Shown here in pieces: positions 53,853-63,494 of a stretch of 64,000 nt of DNA. The notes beneath the pieces were generated by a model, which was not told the DNA's origin, searched no databases, and saw nothing but the letters and a program-made list of their open reading frames with translations. Every line of letters begins with the position of its first letter. The stretch's first letter is position 1. Made by a program: the position numbers and the translations under genes. The stretch comes from Pseudomonas sp. Tri1 (lineage in GTDB: Bacteria; Pseudomonadota; Gammaproteobacteria; Pseudomonadales; Pseudomonadaceae), in the NCBI RefSeq assembly GCF_017968885.1, contig NZ_CP072913.1, positions 4,634,001 to 4,698,000 on the forward strand, given 5' to 3'.

Positions 53853-55223
53853 ATGACAACACCACGTTCGAAAAAGGCTCTTTTCACCGGCGTGCCCCTG
53901 GTCCTGGCGCTGGCCGTGGGTGGCGGCCTGGCGGCCTGGGACCATTGGTGGCGGGACAACCCCGGCTACCCGGTCAAGGTGATGAAAGAGGCCAAGGAGC
54001 TGCACGAGCGCCTGCTGTCCTTCGACAGCCACATCACCGTGCCGCTGGACTTCGGCACCGCCGGCAACGAAGCCGACAAGGACGGCAGCGGCCAGTTCGA
54101 CCTGGTCAAAGCCAATCGCGGGCAGCTCTCCGGCGCAGCGCTGACGGTGTTCGGCTGGCCCGAGATCTGGAACGGCCTCAACGCCCCGCACAAGCCCACC
54201 GCCGGTTTCGTCGAAGAGGCGCGCAACCAGCAGGAGGTGCGCTACAAGATCATCACCGGCCTGGTCCGCGACTTTCCCAACCAGGTCGCCATCGCCTACA
54301 CCCCGGATGATTTCCGGCGCCTGCACGGCGAAGGCAAGTTTGCGATTTTCATCAGCATGCTCAACGCCTACCCGCTGGGGCACGACCTGAACCTGCTGGA
54401 CCTGTGGACGGCGCGCGGCATGCGCATGTTCGGCTTCAGCTACATCGGCAACAACGACTGGGCCGACTCCTCGCGGCCGCTGCCGTTCTTCAACGACTCG
54501 CCCGACGCCCTCGGCGGCCTCTCGGAAATTGGCAAGCAAGCGGTGACGCGTCTGAACGACCTGGGCGTGATCATCGACGTGTCGCAAATGTCGACCCAGG
54601 CCCTGGAGCAAGTCGCGCAACTGAGCCGCACGCCACTGGTGGCCTCCCATTCGGCGCCCCGGGCCATGGTCGACATCCCACGCAACCTCAGCGACAAGGA
54701 AATGCAGCTGATCAAGGCCAGCGGCGGCGTGGTGCAGATCGTCGGTTTCTCCCAGTACCTGCGCCCACTGACGCAAAAGACCCAGGACAAACTCAACGCG
54801 CTGCGCGAGCGTTTCGACCTGCCGCCGCTGCCCAACCTGGCGATGGCGCTGATGCCGGGCGACCCGATCATCGCCGCCTGGCCGGAGCAAAGGTTTGGCG
54901 AATACGCCAGCCAGCTCTACGCCATCCTCGAAGAAGAACCCAAGGCCAGCCTCAAGGACCTGGGCGATGCCATCGACTATACCGTGCGCAAGATCGGTAT
55001 CGACCATGTCGGCATCAGCTCGGACTTCAATGAAGGCGGCGGCGTCAAAGGTTGGGAGAACGTTGGCGACATTCGCAACGTCACCGCCGAACTGCTCACC
55101 CGTGGCTACTCCGAAGCCGACATCGCCAAACTGTGGGGCGGCAATTTCCTGCGGGTCTGGGATCAGGTCCAGCAAGCCGCAAAACCCGCATTGGCCTCGA
55201 ACCAGAAGGCCGTCCAGCCATGA
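53853..55223 (+). CDS. pvdM: Periplasmic dipeptidase-fold protein PvdM
   Basis: A 456-residue protein of the M19 (renal dipeptidase) fold that matures pyoverdine in the periplasm. An uncleaved-looking N-terminal anchor (residues 9-28, ALFTGVPLVLALAVGGGLAA) exports it. Metal-site segments are FDSHITVP near residue 53, SHSAPRAM and GIDHVGISSDF. The first site reads H-I-T where typical M19 enzymes have H-x-D, so one zinc ligand is replaced. Family work links PvdM to tautomerisation/oxidation of dihydropyoverdine rather than peptide cleavage. First gene of the pvdM-pvdN-pvdO operon; its stop overlaps the pvdN start. Confidence 0.92.
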   Translation: MTTPRSKKALFTGVPLVLALAVGGGLAAWDHWWRDNPGYPVKVMKEAKELHERLLSFDSHITVPLDFGTAGNEADKDGSGQFDLVKANRGQLSGAALTVFGWPEIWNGLNAPHKPTAGFVEEARNQQEVRYKIITGLVRDFPNQVAIAYTPDDFRRLHGEGKFAIFISMLNAYPLGHDLNLLDLWTARGMRMFGFSYIGNNDWADSSRPLPFFNDSPDALGGLSEIGKQAVTRLNDLGVIIDVSQMSTQALEQVAQLSRTPLVASHSAPRAMVDIPRNLSDKEMQLIKASGGVVQIVGFSQYLRPLTQKTQDKLNALRERFDLPPLPNLAMALMPGDPIIAAWPEQRFGEYASQLYAILEEEPKASLKDLGDAIDYTVRKIGIDHVGISSDFNEGGGVKGWENVGDIRNVTAELLTRGYSEADIAKLWGGNFLRVWDQVQQAAKPALASNQKAVQP

Positions 55224-56500
55224 ATGAACGCCGTACCTTTCTCAAGCAAGCCGGGATCCTCGCCGCCGGCCTGCCACTGGCCGCAAGCCTTCCCACCACT
55301 GCCAACGCCGATTCGCTACCGCCACTGCCCCGCAACAAATGGGCGCAATTGCGCACGCTGTTCGACCAGGATCCCGACTACCTGCACTTCTCCAATTTCC
55401 TGGTCACCACCCACCCGCGCCCGGTGCGCGAGGCCATCGAAAAGCACCGCGCGGCCCTGGACAAAAACCCGGGGCTGTTGATGGACTGGGATTTGGGCGT
55501 CACCGAAGAACGCGAAGAAAACGTGCGGACCTGGGCCGGACGTTATCTGCAAGCGAACCCGAAGCAGATCGCTCTGACCGGCAGCACCACCGAGGGCCTG
55601 TCAATAATCTATGGCGGCGTCCATGTGGCAGCCGATCAGGAGATCCTCACCACCGCCCACGAACACTACGCCACCCACACTATTCTTGAGCTGCGCACCC
55701 AACGGGACGGCACCCGGGTACGCAAGATCAAGCTGTTCGAAAACGCCCACGACGCCAGCCACGAGCAAATCCTCACCGCCATCGACCGCAACATCCGCCC
55801 CGAAACCCGGGTGCTGGGTATGACCTGGGTACACTCGGGCAGCGGCGTGAAACTGCCCATCGACAAGATCGGCGCCCTGGTGGACAAGCACAACCAGGGT
55901 CGCAGCGATGAGCAACGGATCATCTACGTGGTGGACGGCGTGCACGGTTTCGGCGTCGAGGACCTGGACTTCCCGGCGATGAACTGCGACTTCTTCATCG
56001 CCGGCACTCACAAATGGATGTTCGGCCCACGTGGCACCGGCCTGGTGTGCAGCCGCAGCGAGGAGGTCAAGTACGTCACGCCGATCATTCCGACCTTCTC
56101 CGAAGCCACGGCGTTTTCCACCACCATGACGCCCGGCGGTTACCACGCTTTCGAGCATCGCTGGGCGGCGGACGAAGCGTTCAAGCTGCACCTGCAACTG
56201 GGCAAGGCCGAGGTTCAGGCGCGCATTCATGCCCTCAACACCTACCTGAAAAAACAGCTGGTGGCGCTGCCGCAGATCGAACTGGTCACGCCCCTGAGCC
56301 CGGACTTGTCCGCCGGTTTCACCTTCTTCCGGGTCAAGGGTCGCGACAGCGATGAGATCGCCGGCTACCTGATGAAGAACCGGGTGATCGCCGACGCCGT
56401 GCATCGCGACGCCGGGCCGGTAATCCGCACCGCGCCGGGGTTGCTCAACACCGAAGCCGAGATCGATCGCTTCATGGGCTTGCTGGCCAAGACACTCTGA
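55220..56500 (+). CDS. pvdN: PLP-dependent periplasmic enzyme PvdN
   Basis: A 426-residue fold-type I PLP enzyme of the aminotransferase class V/cysteine desulfurase-like group. The N-terminus MNERRTFLKQAG is a Tat signal. The internal aldimine Lys is K265 in AGTHKWMFGP, and VVDGVHGFG holds the PLP-binding Asp. PvdN converts the glutamate side chain of the chromophore to succinamide in P. fluorescens (family knowledge). Its ATG overlaps the pvdM stop by 4 bp, and pvdO follows after 24 bp. Confidence 0.93.
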   Translation: MNERRTFLKQAGILAAGLPLAASLPTTANADSLPPLPRNKWAQLRTLFDQDPDYLHFSNFLVTTHPRPVREAIEKHRAALDKNPGLLMDWDLGVTEEREENVRTWAGRYLQANPKQIALTGSTTEGLSIIYGGVHVAADQEILTTAHEHYATHTILELRTQRDGTRVRKIKLFENAHDASHEQILTAIDRNIRPETRVLGMTWVHSGSGVKLPIDKIGALVDKHNQGRSDEQRIIYVVDGVHGFGVEDLDFPAMNCDFFIAGTHKWMFGPRGTGLVCSRSEEVKYVTPIIPTFSEATAFSTTMTPGGYHAFEHRWAADEAFKLHLQLGKAEVQARIHALNTYLKKQLVALPQIELVTPLSPDLSAGFTFFRVKGRDSDEIAGYLMKNRVIADAVHRDAGPVIRTAPGLLNTEAEIDRFMGLLAKTL

Positions 56501-56524
56501 ACCTGACTTTATCGAGAGAGACGG

Positions 56525-57400
56525 ATGAACAGTTTTTCCTTGAAGCTACTCCCGGCACTGGCCCTCGTCGCCCTGCAGCCCTCCGGCGCCCAGGCCTCGC
56601 AACCGGGCCAGGTCTTTCGCGACTGCAAGGACTGCCCGGAAATGGTCGTGCTGCCTACCGGCACCTTCCAGATGGGCACCCCGGAAGACGAAGTGGGCCG
56701 CGAGCCTGATGAGGGGCCGATACACCCGGTGACCTTCGCCAAGCCACTGGCGATCAGCCGCTTCCAGGTATTGAAGGGTGAATGGTTCGCCTACCTGCGC
56801 GACACCGGTTACCAGATGCCCGACGGCGACAAGCGCCCCGGCCGCGCCTGCAAGGCCGGCATCCCGGATTACCAGGGCAGCGACCCGCGCAAGCAATACA
56901 CCGACCGACACCCGGCGGTGTGCATGGATTTCGCCGAGGCCAACGCTTACGTGGCCTGGCTGTCGAAAAAAACCGGCAAACAATACCGGCTGGTCAGCGA
57001 ATCCCTGCGCGAGTACGCAGCACGCGGCGGCAGCACCGGCCCGTTCCCCTTCCCGTTCGATGAGGGCAAGGAATACAGCATCGCCCAACACGCCAACACC
57101 TACGGCGCGGCCGACGGCTACAACTTCACCGCCCCGGCCGGCAGCTTCGCGCCCAATGCCTTTGGCGTGTATGACATGCACGGCAACATCTACGAATGGA
57201 CCGCCGACTGCTACAACGAAAACTACGTGGGCGCCCCGAGCGACGGCAGCGCCTGGCTGACCGGCAAGTGCGAGTTCAAGCGCATCCGCGGCAACGACTG
57301 GGGCGAGGCACCGGTGTTCTCCCGCTCCGGCAACCGCAACGCCCTGGTGCCAAGTGATCGCGGCGACTGGATCGGTTTCCGGGTGGCGCGGGATATGTAG
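56525..57400 (+). CDS. pvdO: Periplasmic FGE-sulfatase-fold protein PvdO
   Basis: A 291-residue protein with a signal peptide (residues 1-24, cleavage after GAQA) and a formylglycine-generating-enzyme/sulfatase-modifying domain. Its marks are MVVLPTGTFQMGTPEDE, the central RLVSESLREYAARGG, GVYDMHGNIYEWTADCY and the C-terminal GFRVARD. In pyoverdine maturation PvdO is needed for the last oxidation steps after PvdP. GAGAGA lies before the ATG at 56525. Last gene of pvdMNO; the stop is followed by a REP pair. Confidence 0.93.
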   Translation: MNSFSLKLLPALALVALQPSGAQASQPGQVFRDCKDCPEMVVLPTGTFQMGTPEDEVGREPDEGPIHPVTFAKPLAISRFQVLKGEWFAYLRDTGYQMPDGDKRPGRACKAGIPDYQGSDPRKQYTDRHPAVCMDFAEANAYVAWLSKKTGKQYRLVSESLREYAARGGSTGPFPFPFDEGKEYSIAQHANTYGAADGYNFTAPAGSFAPNAFGVYDMHGNIYEWTADCYNENYVGAPSDGSAWLTGKCEFKRIRGNDWGEAPVFSRSGNRNALVPSDRGDWIGFRVARDM

Positions 57401-57420
57401 GCCGAACACAGCACGGCCCC

Positions 57421-57510
57421 ATGTGGGAGCAAAGCTTGCTCGCGATGCAGACACCTCGATTTCACAGAGAACCGCATCGCCTTCATCGCGGGCAAGCCTT
57501 GCTCCCACAG
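57421..57510. repeat. REP doublet beside the pvdE PvdS box
   Basis: Inverted REP pair whose right end lies 2 bp before the PvdS box. Confidence 0.8.
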
Positions 57511-57512
57511 GA

Positions 57513-57536
57513 TAAATTCCCCTCCCCTCCAATCGT
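57513..57536 (+). promoter_or_regulatory. PvdS box of pvdE
   Basis: TAAAT (57513-57517), C-rich 16-bp spacer, CGT (57534-57536), about 104 bp before pvdE. Confidence 0.88.
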
Positions 57537-57639
57537 TCTAAAGATGGGCGCAACCCAATCCAGCGCGCCTGCGCCCTAAAGCCCTCCCGGCAACCACCCG
57601 CGACGGCCTTCGACCTTTTCATCAAGCAGGGAAACCTCC

Positions 57640-59298
57640 ATGAGCCAACCAACCCGCGGGGTGATCAGTGAACTGTTCAGCCTGCTCAAACCCTTCCGGC
57701 TGATTGTCGTAGGCTCCATCCTCTTGGGCATGCTGGGCGGCCTGAGCATCACTGCTCTGCTGGCAACCATCAATGACGCCCTGAACGCCGCCACAACGCC
57801 TACGCCGCAGGTGCTGGCGACGTTCGCCGGGCTTTGCGCGGCGGCGCTGCTGACCTCGATCCTTTCCGACATCGGCACCAACCATGTCGGCCAGAACATC
57901 ATCGCCGAGCTGCGTAAATCCCTGGGCAAGAAAGTCCTGCTGGCGCCCATCGAGCAGATCGAACGCTATCGCAGCCATCGGCTCATCCCGGTGTTGACCC
58001 ACGACGTCAACACCGTCAGCGACTTCGCCTTTTCGTTCGCGCCGCTGGCCATCGCCTTCACCGTCACCCTCGGTTGCCTGGGTTACCTGGCCTACCTGTC
58101 ACTGCCGATGTTCTTGCTGCTGCTGGTGGCCCTGGTGATCGGCACGGTCGTGCAGTACCTGGCGCGGGCCCGTGGCATCAGGGGTTTCGAAGCCGCCCGT
58201 GAGGCCGAAGACGCGCTGCAGAAACACTACGGCGCGATCGCCGCCGGGGCCAAGGAACTGCGCATTCATCGCCCACGCCGCCAGCGCATGTTCAGCCAGC
58301 GCATCGAAGCGACTGCCGATTACATCTGCGACACCAACATCCGTTCGGTCAACACCTTCGTGGTGGCCAAGACCTTCGGCTCGATGCTGTTTTTTGTGGT
58401 CATTGGCCTGGTCCTGGCCCTGCAATCGCTGTGGCTGGGCACGGACAGGGTCGTGCTCAGCGGTTTCGTACTGGTGCTGTTGTACATGAAGGGTCCGCTG
58501 GAATACCTGGTGATGACATTGCCGGTGATCAGCCGGGCGAACGTTGCGTTCAAGCGCATTGCTGAACTGGCCGAGCAGTTTTCCTCGCCGGAGCCGCACC
58601 TGCTGCTCAACGACAAGCAGCCTTGCAAACCTACGATCCAACAGCTTGAGCTGCGTGATGTGCACTACGCCTTCCCGGTGGTCGAAGGCAGCCAACCCTT
58701 CGCCCTGGGACCGGTCAACCTGTCCATCACCCAAGGGGACATTGTGTTCATCGTCGGTGAAAACGGTGGCGGCAAGACCACGCTGATCAAACTGCTGCTG
58801 GGCCTCTATCTCCCCCAGGGCGGTGAAATCCTCCTGGATGGCACGCCGGTAGGGGCTGCGCAACGGGACGATTATCGCCAGTTGTTCACCACGATTTTTG
58901 CCGACTACTACCTGTTCGATGAGTTGGTCCAGGGCGATCAACAGGTGCCCAAAAACGCCAACCGCTACCTGGAGCGTCTGGAAATCGCCCACAAGGTCAG
59001 CATTCAGGACGGCGCCTTCAGCACCACTGACCTCTCCACTGGCCAGCGCAAACGCCTGGCGTTGCTCAACGCCTGGCTTGAGGAGCGCCCGGTGCTGGTG
59101 TTCGACGAATGGGCCGCCGACCAGGATCCGGTGTTTCGCCGCGTGTTCTACACCGAACTGCTGCCGGAGCTGAAGGCGCTGGGTAAAACCATCATCGTGA
59201 TTTCCCACGACGACCGCTATTTCGACATCGCCGATCAACTGGTCCGGATGCAGGCCGGTCAGGTCATCAGTGAAAAAGCTCCGGCGGCGTTTGCCTGA
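57640..59298 (+). CDS. pvdE: Pyoverdine-precursor ABC exporter PvdE
   Basis: A 552-residue cyclic-peptide-export-type ABC transporter that moves acylated ferribactin from cytoplasm to periplasm. Six membrane helices (about 15-325) precede the ATPase: Walker A GENGGGKTT, a Q-loop in LFTTIFADYYLFDE, signature LSTGQRKR and Walker B VLVFDEWAADQDP with the EWAADQ variant usual in this family. The final His is in VISHDDRYF. Transcribed from its own PvdS box. In PAO1 pvdF precedes it, but here pvdO does. The NRPS gene starts 37 bp downstream, probably co-transcribed. Confidence 0.92.
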   Translation: MSQPTRGVISELFSLLKPFRLIVVGSILLGMLGGLSITALLATINDALNAATTPTPQVLATFAGLCAAALLTSILSDIGTNHVGQNIIAELRKSLGKKVLLAPIEQIERYRSHRLIPVLTHDVNTVSDFAFSFAPLAIAFTVTLGCLGYLAYLSLPMFLLLLVALVIGTVVQYLARARGIRGFEAAREAEDALQKHYGAIAAGAKELRIHRPRRQRMFSQRIEATADYICDTNIRSVNTFVVAKTFGSMLFFVVIGLVLALQSLWLGTDRVVLSGFVLVLLYMKGPLEYLVMTLPVISRANVAFKRIAELAEQFSSPEPHLLLNDKQPCKPTIQQLELRDVHYAFPVVEGSQPFALGPVNLSITQGDIVFIVGENGGGKTTLIKLLLGLYLPQGGEILLDGTPVGAAQRDDYRQLFTTIFADYYLFDELVQGDQQVPKNANRYLERLEIAHKVSIQDGAFSTTDLSTGQRKRLALLNAWLEERPVLVFDEWAADQDPVFRRVFYTELLPELKALGKTIIVISHDDRYFDIADQLVRMQAGQVISEKAPAAFA

Positions 59299-59335
59299 GC
59301 CCGTCCGACGCCATGCTATTTGCCGCGAGAACACC

Positions 59336-62300
59336 ATGAACGAACTGCTAGATGATGATCTGCTGACGCTGCTGCTGGAGGATGTCGCTCGCGACGTGCA
59401 CACCAGGTCCAACGGCCGACTGGACCGCGCGCCCCTGTCTTTCGCCCAGCAGCGCCTGTGGCTGGAGCACCAGCGTGACCCGGCCCGTTCGGCCTACAAC
59501 TTGCCACGCGCCCTGCGCCTGACGGGCGAGCTCAATGCCGACGCCCTGGAACAGGCGCTGAATCGGGTCATCGACCGCCACGACATCCTGCGCACCGCGT
59601 TCAATGACATCGACGCTGCGCCGGTTCAGGTGGTCGAGCGCAACGCCTGCCTCACCCTGTATCGGGAGGACCTCAGCGCCCTCGCCCCCCAGACGCGTGC
59701 CGTAACGCTCTCACAACGCATCGAGCTGCACGCCCGGCAACCGTTCGATCTCAGCCGCGCGCCGCTGATGCGGGCAACGCTGCTCAGGCTGGACAGCGAC
59801 GAACATGTGCTGCTGCTCAACATGCATCACATCGTCTCCGACGCCTGGTCCAACACGATCCTCATGCAGGACATGACCCTGGCCTACGCCCAGGCCTCGC
59901 TCGGCGATCCATCGCCGCTGCCGCCGTTGCCCATGCAATACGCCGACTACGCCACCCACCAGCGAGGCGAGTATTTGCAAAGTCCGCAATGCCAGCGTAG
60001 CGGCGAATATTGGCGTCACTACCTGGGCCACGATCTGCCCACGCTGGAATTGCCCCTGGATTTTCCCCGCACCGCAAGCCAGCAACACCGGGCCGGACGC
60101 GTGCAGGTGACGCTTGCCCCCGCCGTGACCCAGGCCCTGAACGCGTTCTGCCAACGCCAGGGGCTTACGCCTTTCGTGGTGGCGCTGGGTGCCTGGCAAC
60201 TGTTGCTGGGCCGCTACAGCAACCAGCACGACTTCACCGTCGGCGTGCCCAATGCCAACCGCAACAGCCATGAAAGCCAGGACCTGGTGGGATTCTTCGT
60301 CAGCAGCCAGGTGTATCGAGCGCGGATCGACTCGACCCACAGCGCGTTGGATTTTCTGCGCAGTTTGCGCGCCCAGTCCCTCGCGGCCCTGGAACATGCT
60401 GACTACCCGCTGGAGCTGATCCTCGATCAACTGCAACGTCCCGGCACGCAGGGCTTGTTCCAGGTCTTGTTCAACTGGCGCACCGGCTCTGCGCCCCTGT
60501 CGACCTCGTCCAAAGGCGAACTGGCCCTGGAGTTTCTCGACACAGGCGACAGCCAGGCCAAGTTCGACTTGGCGCTGGATGTCGACTATTCACAGCAGCA
60601 GATACTGGCGACGTTCGAATACAGCCGTGATCTCTACCGCACTGAAACCATCGAGCGCATGGCCGGCCACTGGCAAAACCTGGTGCGGGGCCTGATCGAA
60701 ACACCTGAACGCGCCCTCGGCGAACTGCACTTGCTCAGTGCTGATGAGCGCCAGCACACCCTGCACGACTGGAACCGCCAGCCGACCCGGCTGCCCCGTG
60801 AACACTGCTTGCACCAGTTGATCGAAACCCATGCCGCCGCCACCGGTGAGGCCATAGCCCTGACCTTTGAAGGGCAGCACATGAGCTACGCCGAGCTCAA
60901 CCGCCAGGCCAATCGACTGGCCCATCGACTGATCGAACAAGGCGTCGGGCCCGACGTGCTGGTCGGTATCGCCGCCGAGCGCACACCGCAAATGATCATC
61001 GGCCTGCTGGCGATCCTCAAGGCCGGCGGTGCCTACGTGCCGCTGGACCCGGCCTACCCGGCCGATCGCCTGGCTTACATGATCGAGGACAGCGGCGTGA
61101 CGCAGATCCTGAGCCAGGCTCATCTGCGTGAATCCCTGGCGTTGCCCGCCGACATCAACTGCCTGTCGCTCGACCCTGTCGACGCCAATGGCGACTACCC
61201 CGAGCACAATCCGGATGTGCCGATGCACCCGGATAACCTGGCGTATGTGATCTACACCTCAGGCTCGACCGGCCAGCCCAAAGGCGCCTTGCTGGCGCAC
61301 CACAACGTCAGCCGATTGTTCCAGGCCACGGACCATTGGTTCGGCTTCGATCACCGGGACGTCTGGTGCCTGTTCCATTCCTATGCCTTCGACTTTTCCG
61401 TGTGGGAAATTTTCGGCGCGCTGCTGCACGGCGGCCGACTGGTCATCGTGCCCCACGCCGTGAGCCGTTCACCCCAGGATTTCTACGCTCTGGTTTGCCA
61501 GGAAAACGTCACAGTGCTCAACCAGACGCCTTCGGCATTCAAGGCGTTACTGCAAGTCGCCTGCGCGCCTGACCAGCCCCTTGACCACCGGTTGCGCCAG
61601 GTCATTTTTGGCGGCGAGGCGATTGACGTGCAGAGCTTGCGCCCCTGGTTCGAACGCTTCGGCGACCAGTCGCCGCAATTGATCAATATGTATGGCATCA
61701 CCGAAACGACGGTCCATGTCACCTGGCGACCGCTGTCGATCGACGACTTGCACAGCGAGACCGCGAGCCCTATCGGCCAGCCCATCGTCGACCTGTCCTG
61801 GTACTTGCTCGACGCCCATCTGAACCCGGTGCCCAAGGGTTGCATCGGTGAGTTGTATGTCGGCCGGGCCGGTCTGGCCCGTGGTTACCACCAGCGCGCC
61901 GACCTGACCGCCAGCCGCTTTATCCCCGACCCGTTCGATCCCCTGCCGGGTGGCCGCCTGTATCGCACTGGCGACCTGGCACGCTACCGCAGCGATGGCA
62001 GCATCGAATACATCGGGCGCCTGGATCATCAGGTCAAGATCCGCGGTTTCCGCATCGAACTGGGGGAAATCCAGGCACGTTTGCAAACGCTGCCAGCGGT
62101 CCGGGACTGTGTCGTGTTGACCCATGAAGGCCCCGCCGGCCTGCAACTGGTCGCTTACGTGATTGCCGCGCAAGCGGCCACGGCCGAGTTACGCGAAGGC
62201 CTGTTGGCCGCCCTCAAAGCGCAATTGCCGGACTACATGGTGCCCAGTCACCTGCTGTTCATCGATCACTGGCCGCTCAATGCCAATGGCAAGCTCGACC

Positions 62301-63472
62301 GCAAGGCCTTGCCGGAACCTGATGCCGCTCTCCGGCAAACCGATTACGTGGCGCCGCGTACGTCATTGGAACAGGCGCTGGCACAGCTCTGGCAACAATC
62401 CCTCAGGGTCGAGCGCGTGGGCATCAACGACAGCTTCTTTGAACTGGGCGGGCATTCGATCCTGGCCATCGAGCTGATTGCCAACCTCAAGGCCCGCCTG
62501 AACATCAGCGTGCGCCTGCAAGCGTTGCTGGCCAACCCGAGCGTCGCACAGCTGGCGCTGTTCATTGCGCAAAATCATCGAGAGCAGACCCAATGCCTCA
62601 TCCCGTTGAACAACGCTCCCAGCAGTGCGCCGCAGTTGTTTTGCCTACACCCCAGCGGGGGCATCGTGTTCTGTTACCAGCCCTTGGCACGCAAACTCAA
62701 CCAACGGGCGCGCGTCAGCGGCGTCATGCACCGCGGCTTCAGCGAACCCCACGCAAACCCTGAGGCCTGGGCCGAGATGATTGCCGACTACAGCCGGGAA
62801 ATCGTCACCGCCCAACCCCAAGGCCCGTATTACCTGATGGGCTGGTCGTTAGGCGGAACCATTGCGCTGGACATCGCGGCGACGCTGGAACGCCAGGGCC
62901 ACACCGTGAGCTTTCTCGGGCTGGTGGACAGCACGATTCCCGAACACCTGTATCCGGCGACGTTGTCGCGTCATCGGCATTTGCCTGACGAAGAACCCGC
63001 CGATCCGGCCTCCCAGGATCTGCTTGAGGCCATCGAATATTTCGACCTGCTGTTCCCCACCCTCACCGAACGTACGGCGGCTTACCGTCAGGAACATCCC
63101 GATAGCACGGTTCAGGCCTTCCATGAATGGGCTACCCGCCAGATCGAGCCGGGGCGCGGCGACTTGCTGTCAATCGTGCAGAGCGTCAAGGATGAAGTCA
63201 TGAACGCCCAGGCGTTCTCGGTGCATGATCGGTTGCTGGAGGCCTTCGACGGATTCACCTTCAAACCGGTACGGGTACGGCCTAGTTGCTGGTGGACCCA
63301 GGCGGAAAAAACGCCGGAAGAGTTGGCATTCTGCGAGGGCCTGATCAAGGGGTACAGCTTGACCGGGGAGCTGCAATGCTCGGTGCGCTCGCCGTTGCGT
63401 CACCGCGGTATGATCTTTGATGATGGGTTGCTTGATTCGCTGGTTGAGGTTTTTTTGGCCAGTGCGATATGA
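59336..63472 (+). CDS. Single-module NRPS, C-A-PCP-TE, threonine-specific; terminal pyoverdine synthetase candidate
   Basis: A 1378-residue one-module nonribosomal peptide synthetase. The condensation domain (about 30-460) has HHIVSDA at 164-170. The adenylation domain (about 470-970) has the ATP motif YTSGSTGQPKG, TGD and NGKLDRK. Its pocket residues, aligned by eye to GrsA, read D-F-W-N-I-G-M-V-H-K (first Asp at 686, last Lys at 986), the classical Thr code. The carrier serine is S1041 in LGGHS, and the thioesterase (about 1100-1378) has GWSLGG with S1171. It would add Thr and release the peptide. PAO1 PvdD has two such modules; this one has a single module. Start at 59336 (MNELLDDD). Confidence 0.9.
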   Translation: MNELLDDDLLTLLLEDVARDVHTRSNGRLDRAPLSFAQQRLWLEHQRDPARSAYNLPRALRLTGELNADALEQALNRVIDRHDILRTAFNDIDAAPVQVVERNACLTLYREDLSALAPQTRAVTLSQRIELHARQPFDLSRAPLMRATLLRLDSDEHVLLLNMHHIVSDAWSNTILMQDMTLAYAQASLGDPSPLPPLPMQYADYATHQRGEYLQSPQCQRSGEYWRHYLGHDLPTLELPLDFPRTASQQHRAGRVQVTLAPAVTQALNAFCQRQGLTPFVVALGAWQLLLGRYSNQHDFTVGVPNANRNSHESQDLVGFFVSSQVYRARIDSTHSALDFLRSLRAQSLAALEHADYPLELILDQLQRPGTQGLFQVLFNWRTGSAPLSTSSKGELALEFLDTGDSQAKFDLALDVDYSQQQILATFEYSRDLYRTETIERMAGHWQNLVRGLIETPERALGELHLLSADERQHTLHDWNRQPTRLPREHCLHQLIETHAAATGEAIALTFEGQHMSYAELNRQANRLAHRLIEQGVGPDVLVGIAAERTPQMIIGLLAILKAGGAYVPLDPAYPADRLAYMIEDSGVTQILSQAHLRESLALPADINCLSLDPVDANGDYPEHNPDVPMHPDNLAYVIYTSGSTGQPKGALLAHHNVSRLFQATDHWFGFDHRDVWCLFHSYAFDFSVWEIFGALLHGGRLVIVPHAVSRSPQDFYALVCQENVTVLNQTPSAFKALLQVACAPDQPLDHRLRQVIFGGEAIDVQSLRPWFERFGDQSPQLINMYGITETTVHVTWRPLSIDDLHSETASPIGQPIVDLSWYLLDAHLNPVPKGCIGELYVGRAGLARGYHQRADLTASRFIPDPFDPLPGGRLYRTGDLARYRSDGSIEYIGRLDHQVKIRGFRIELGEIQARLQTLPAVRDCVVLTHEGPAGLQLVAYVIAAQAATAELREGLLAALKAQLPDYMVPSHLLFIDHWPLNANGKLDRKALPEPDAALRQTDYVAPRTSLEQALAQLWQQSLRVERVGINDSFFELGGHSILAIELIANLKARLNISVRLQALLANPSVAQLALFIAQNHREQTQCLIPLNNAPSSAPQLFCLHPSGGIVFCYQPLARKLNQRARVSGVMHRGFSEPHANPEAWAEMIADYSREIVTAQPQGPYYLMGWSLGGTIALDIAATLERQGHTVSFLGLVDSTIPEHLYPATLSRHRHLPDEEPADPASQDLLEAIEYFDLLFPTLTERTAAYRQEHPDSTVQAFHEWATRQIEPGRGDLLSIVQSVKDEVMNAQAFSVHDRLLEAFDGFTFKPVRVRPSCWWTQAEKTPEELAFCEGLIKGYSLTGELQCSVRSPLRHRGMIFDDGLLDSLVEVFLASAI

Positions 63473-63494
63473 AGGGGAAAAGCGCTTGGGGTCG

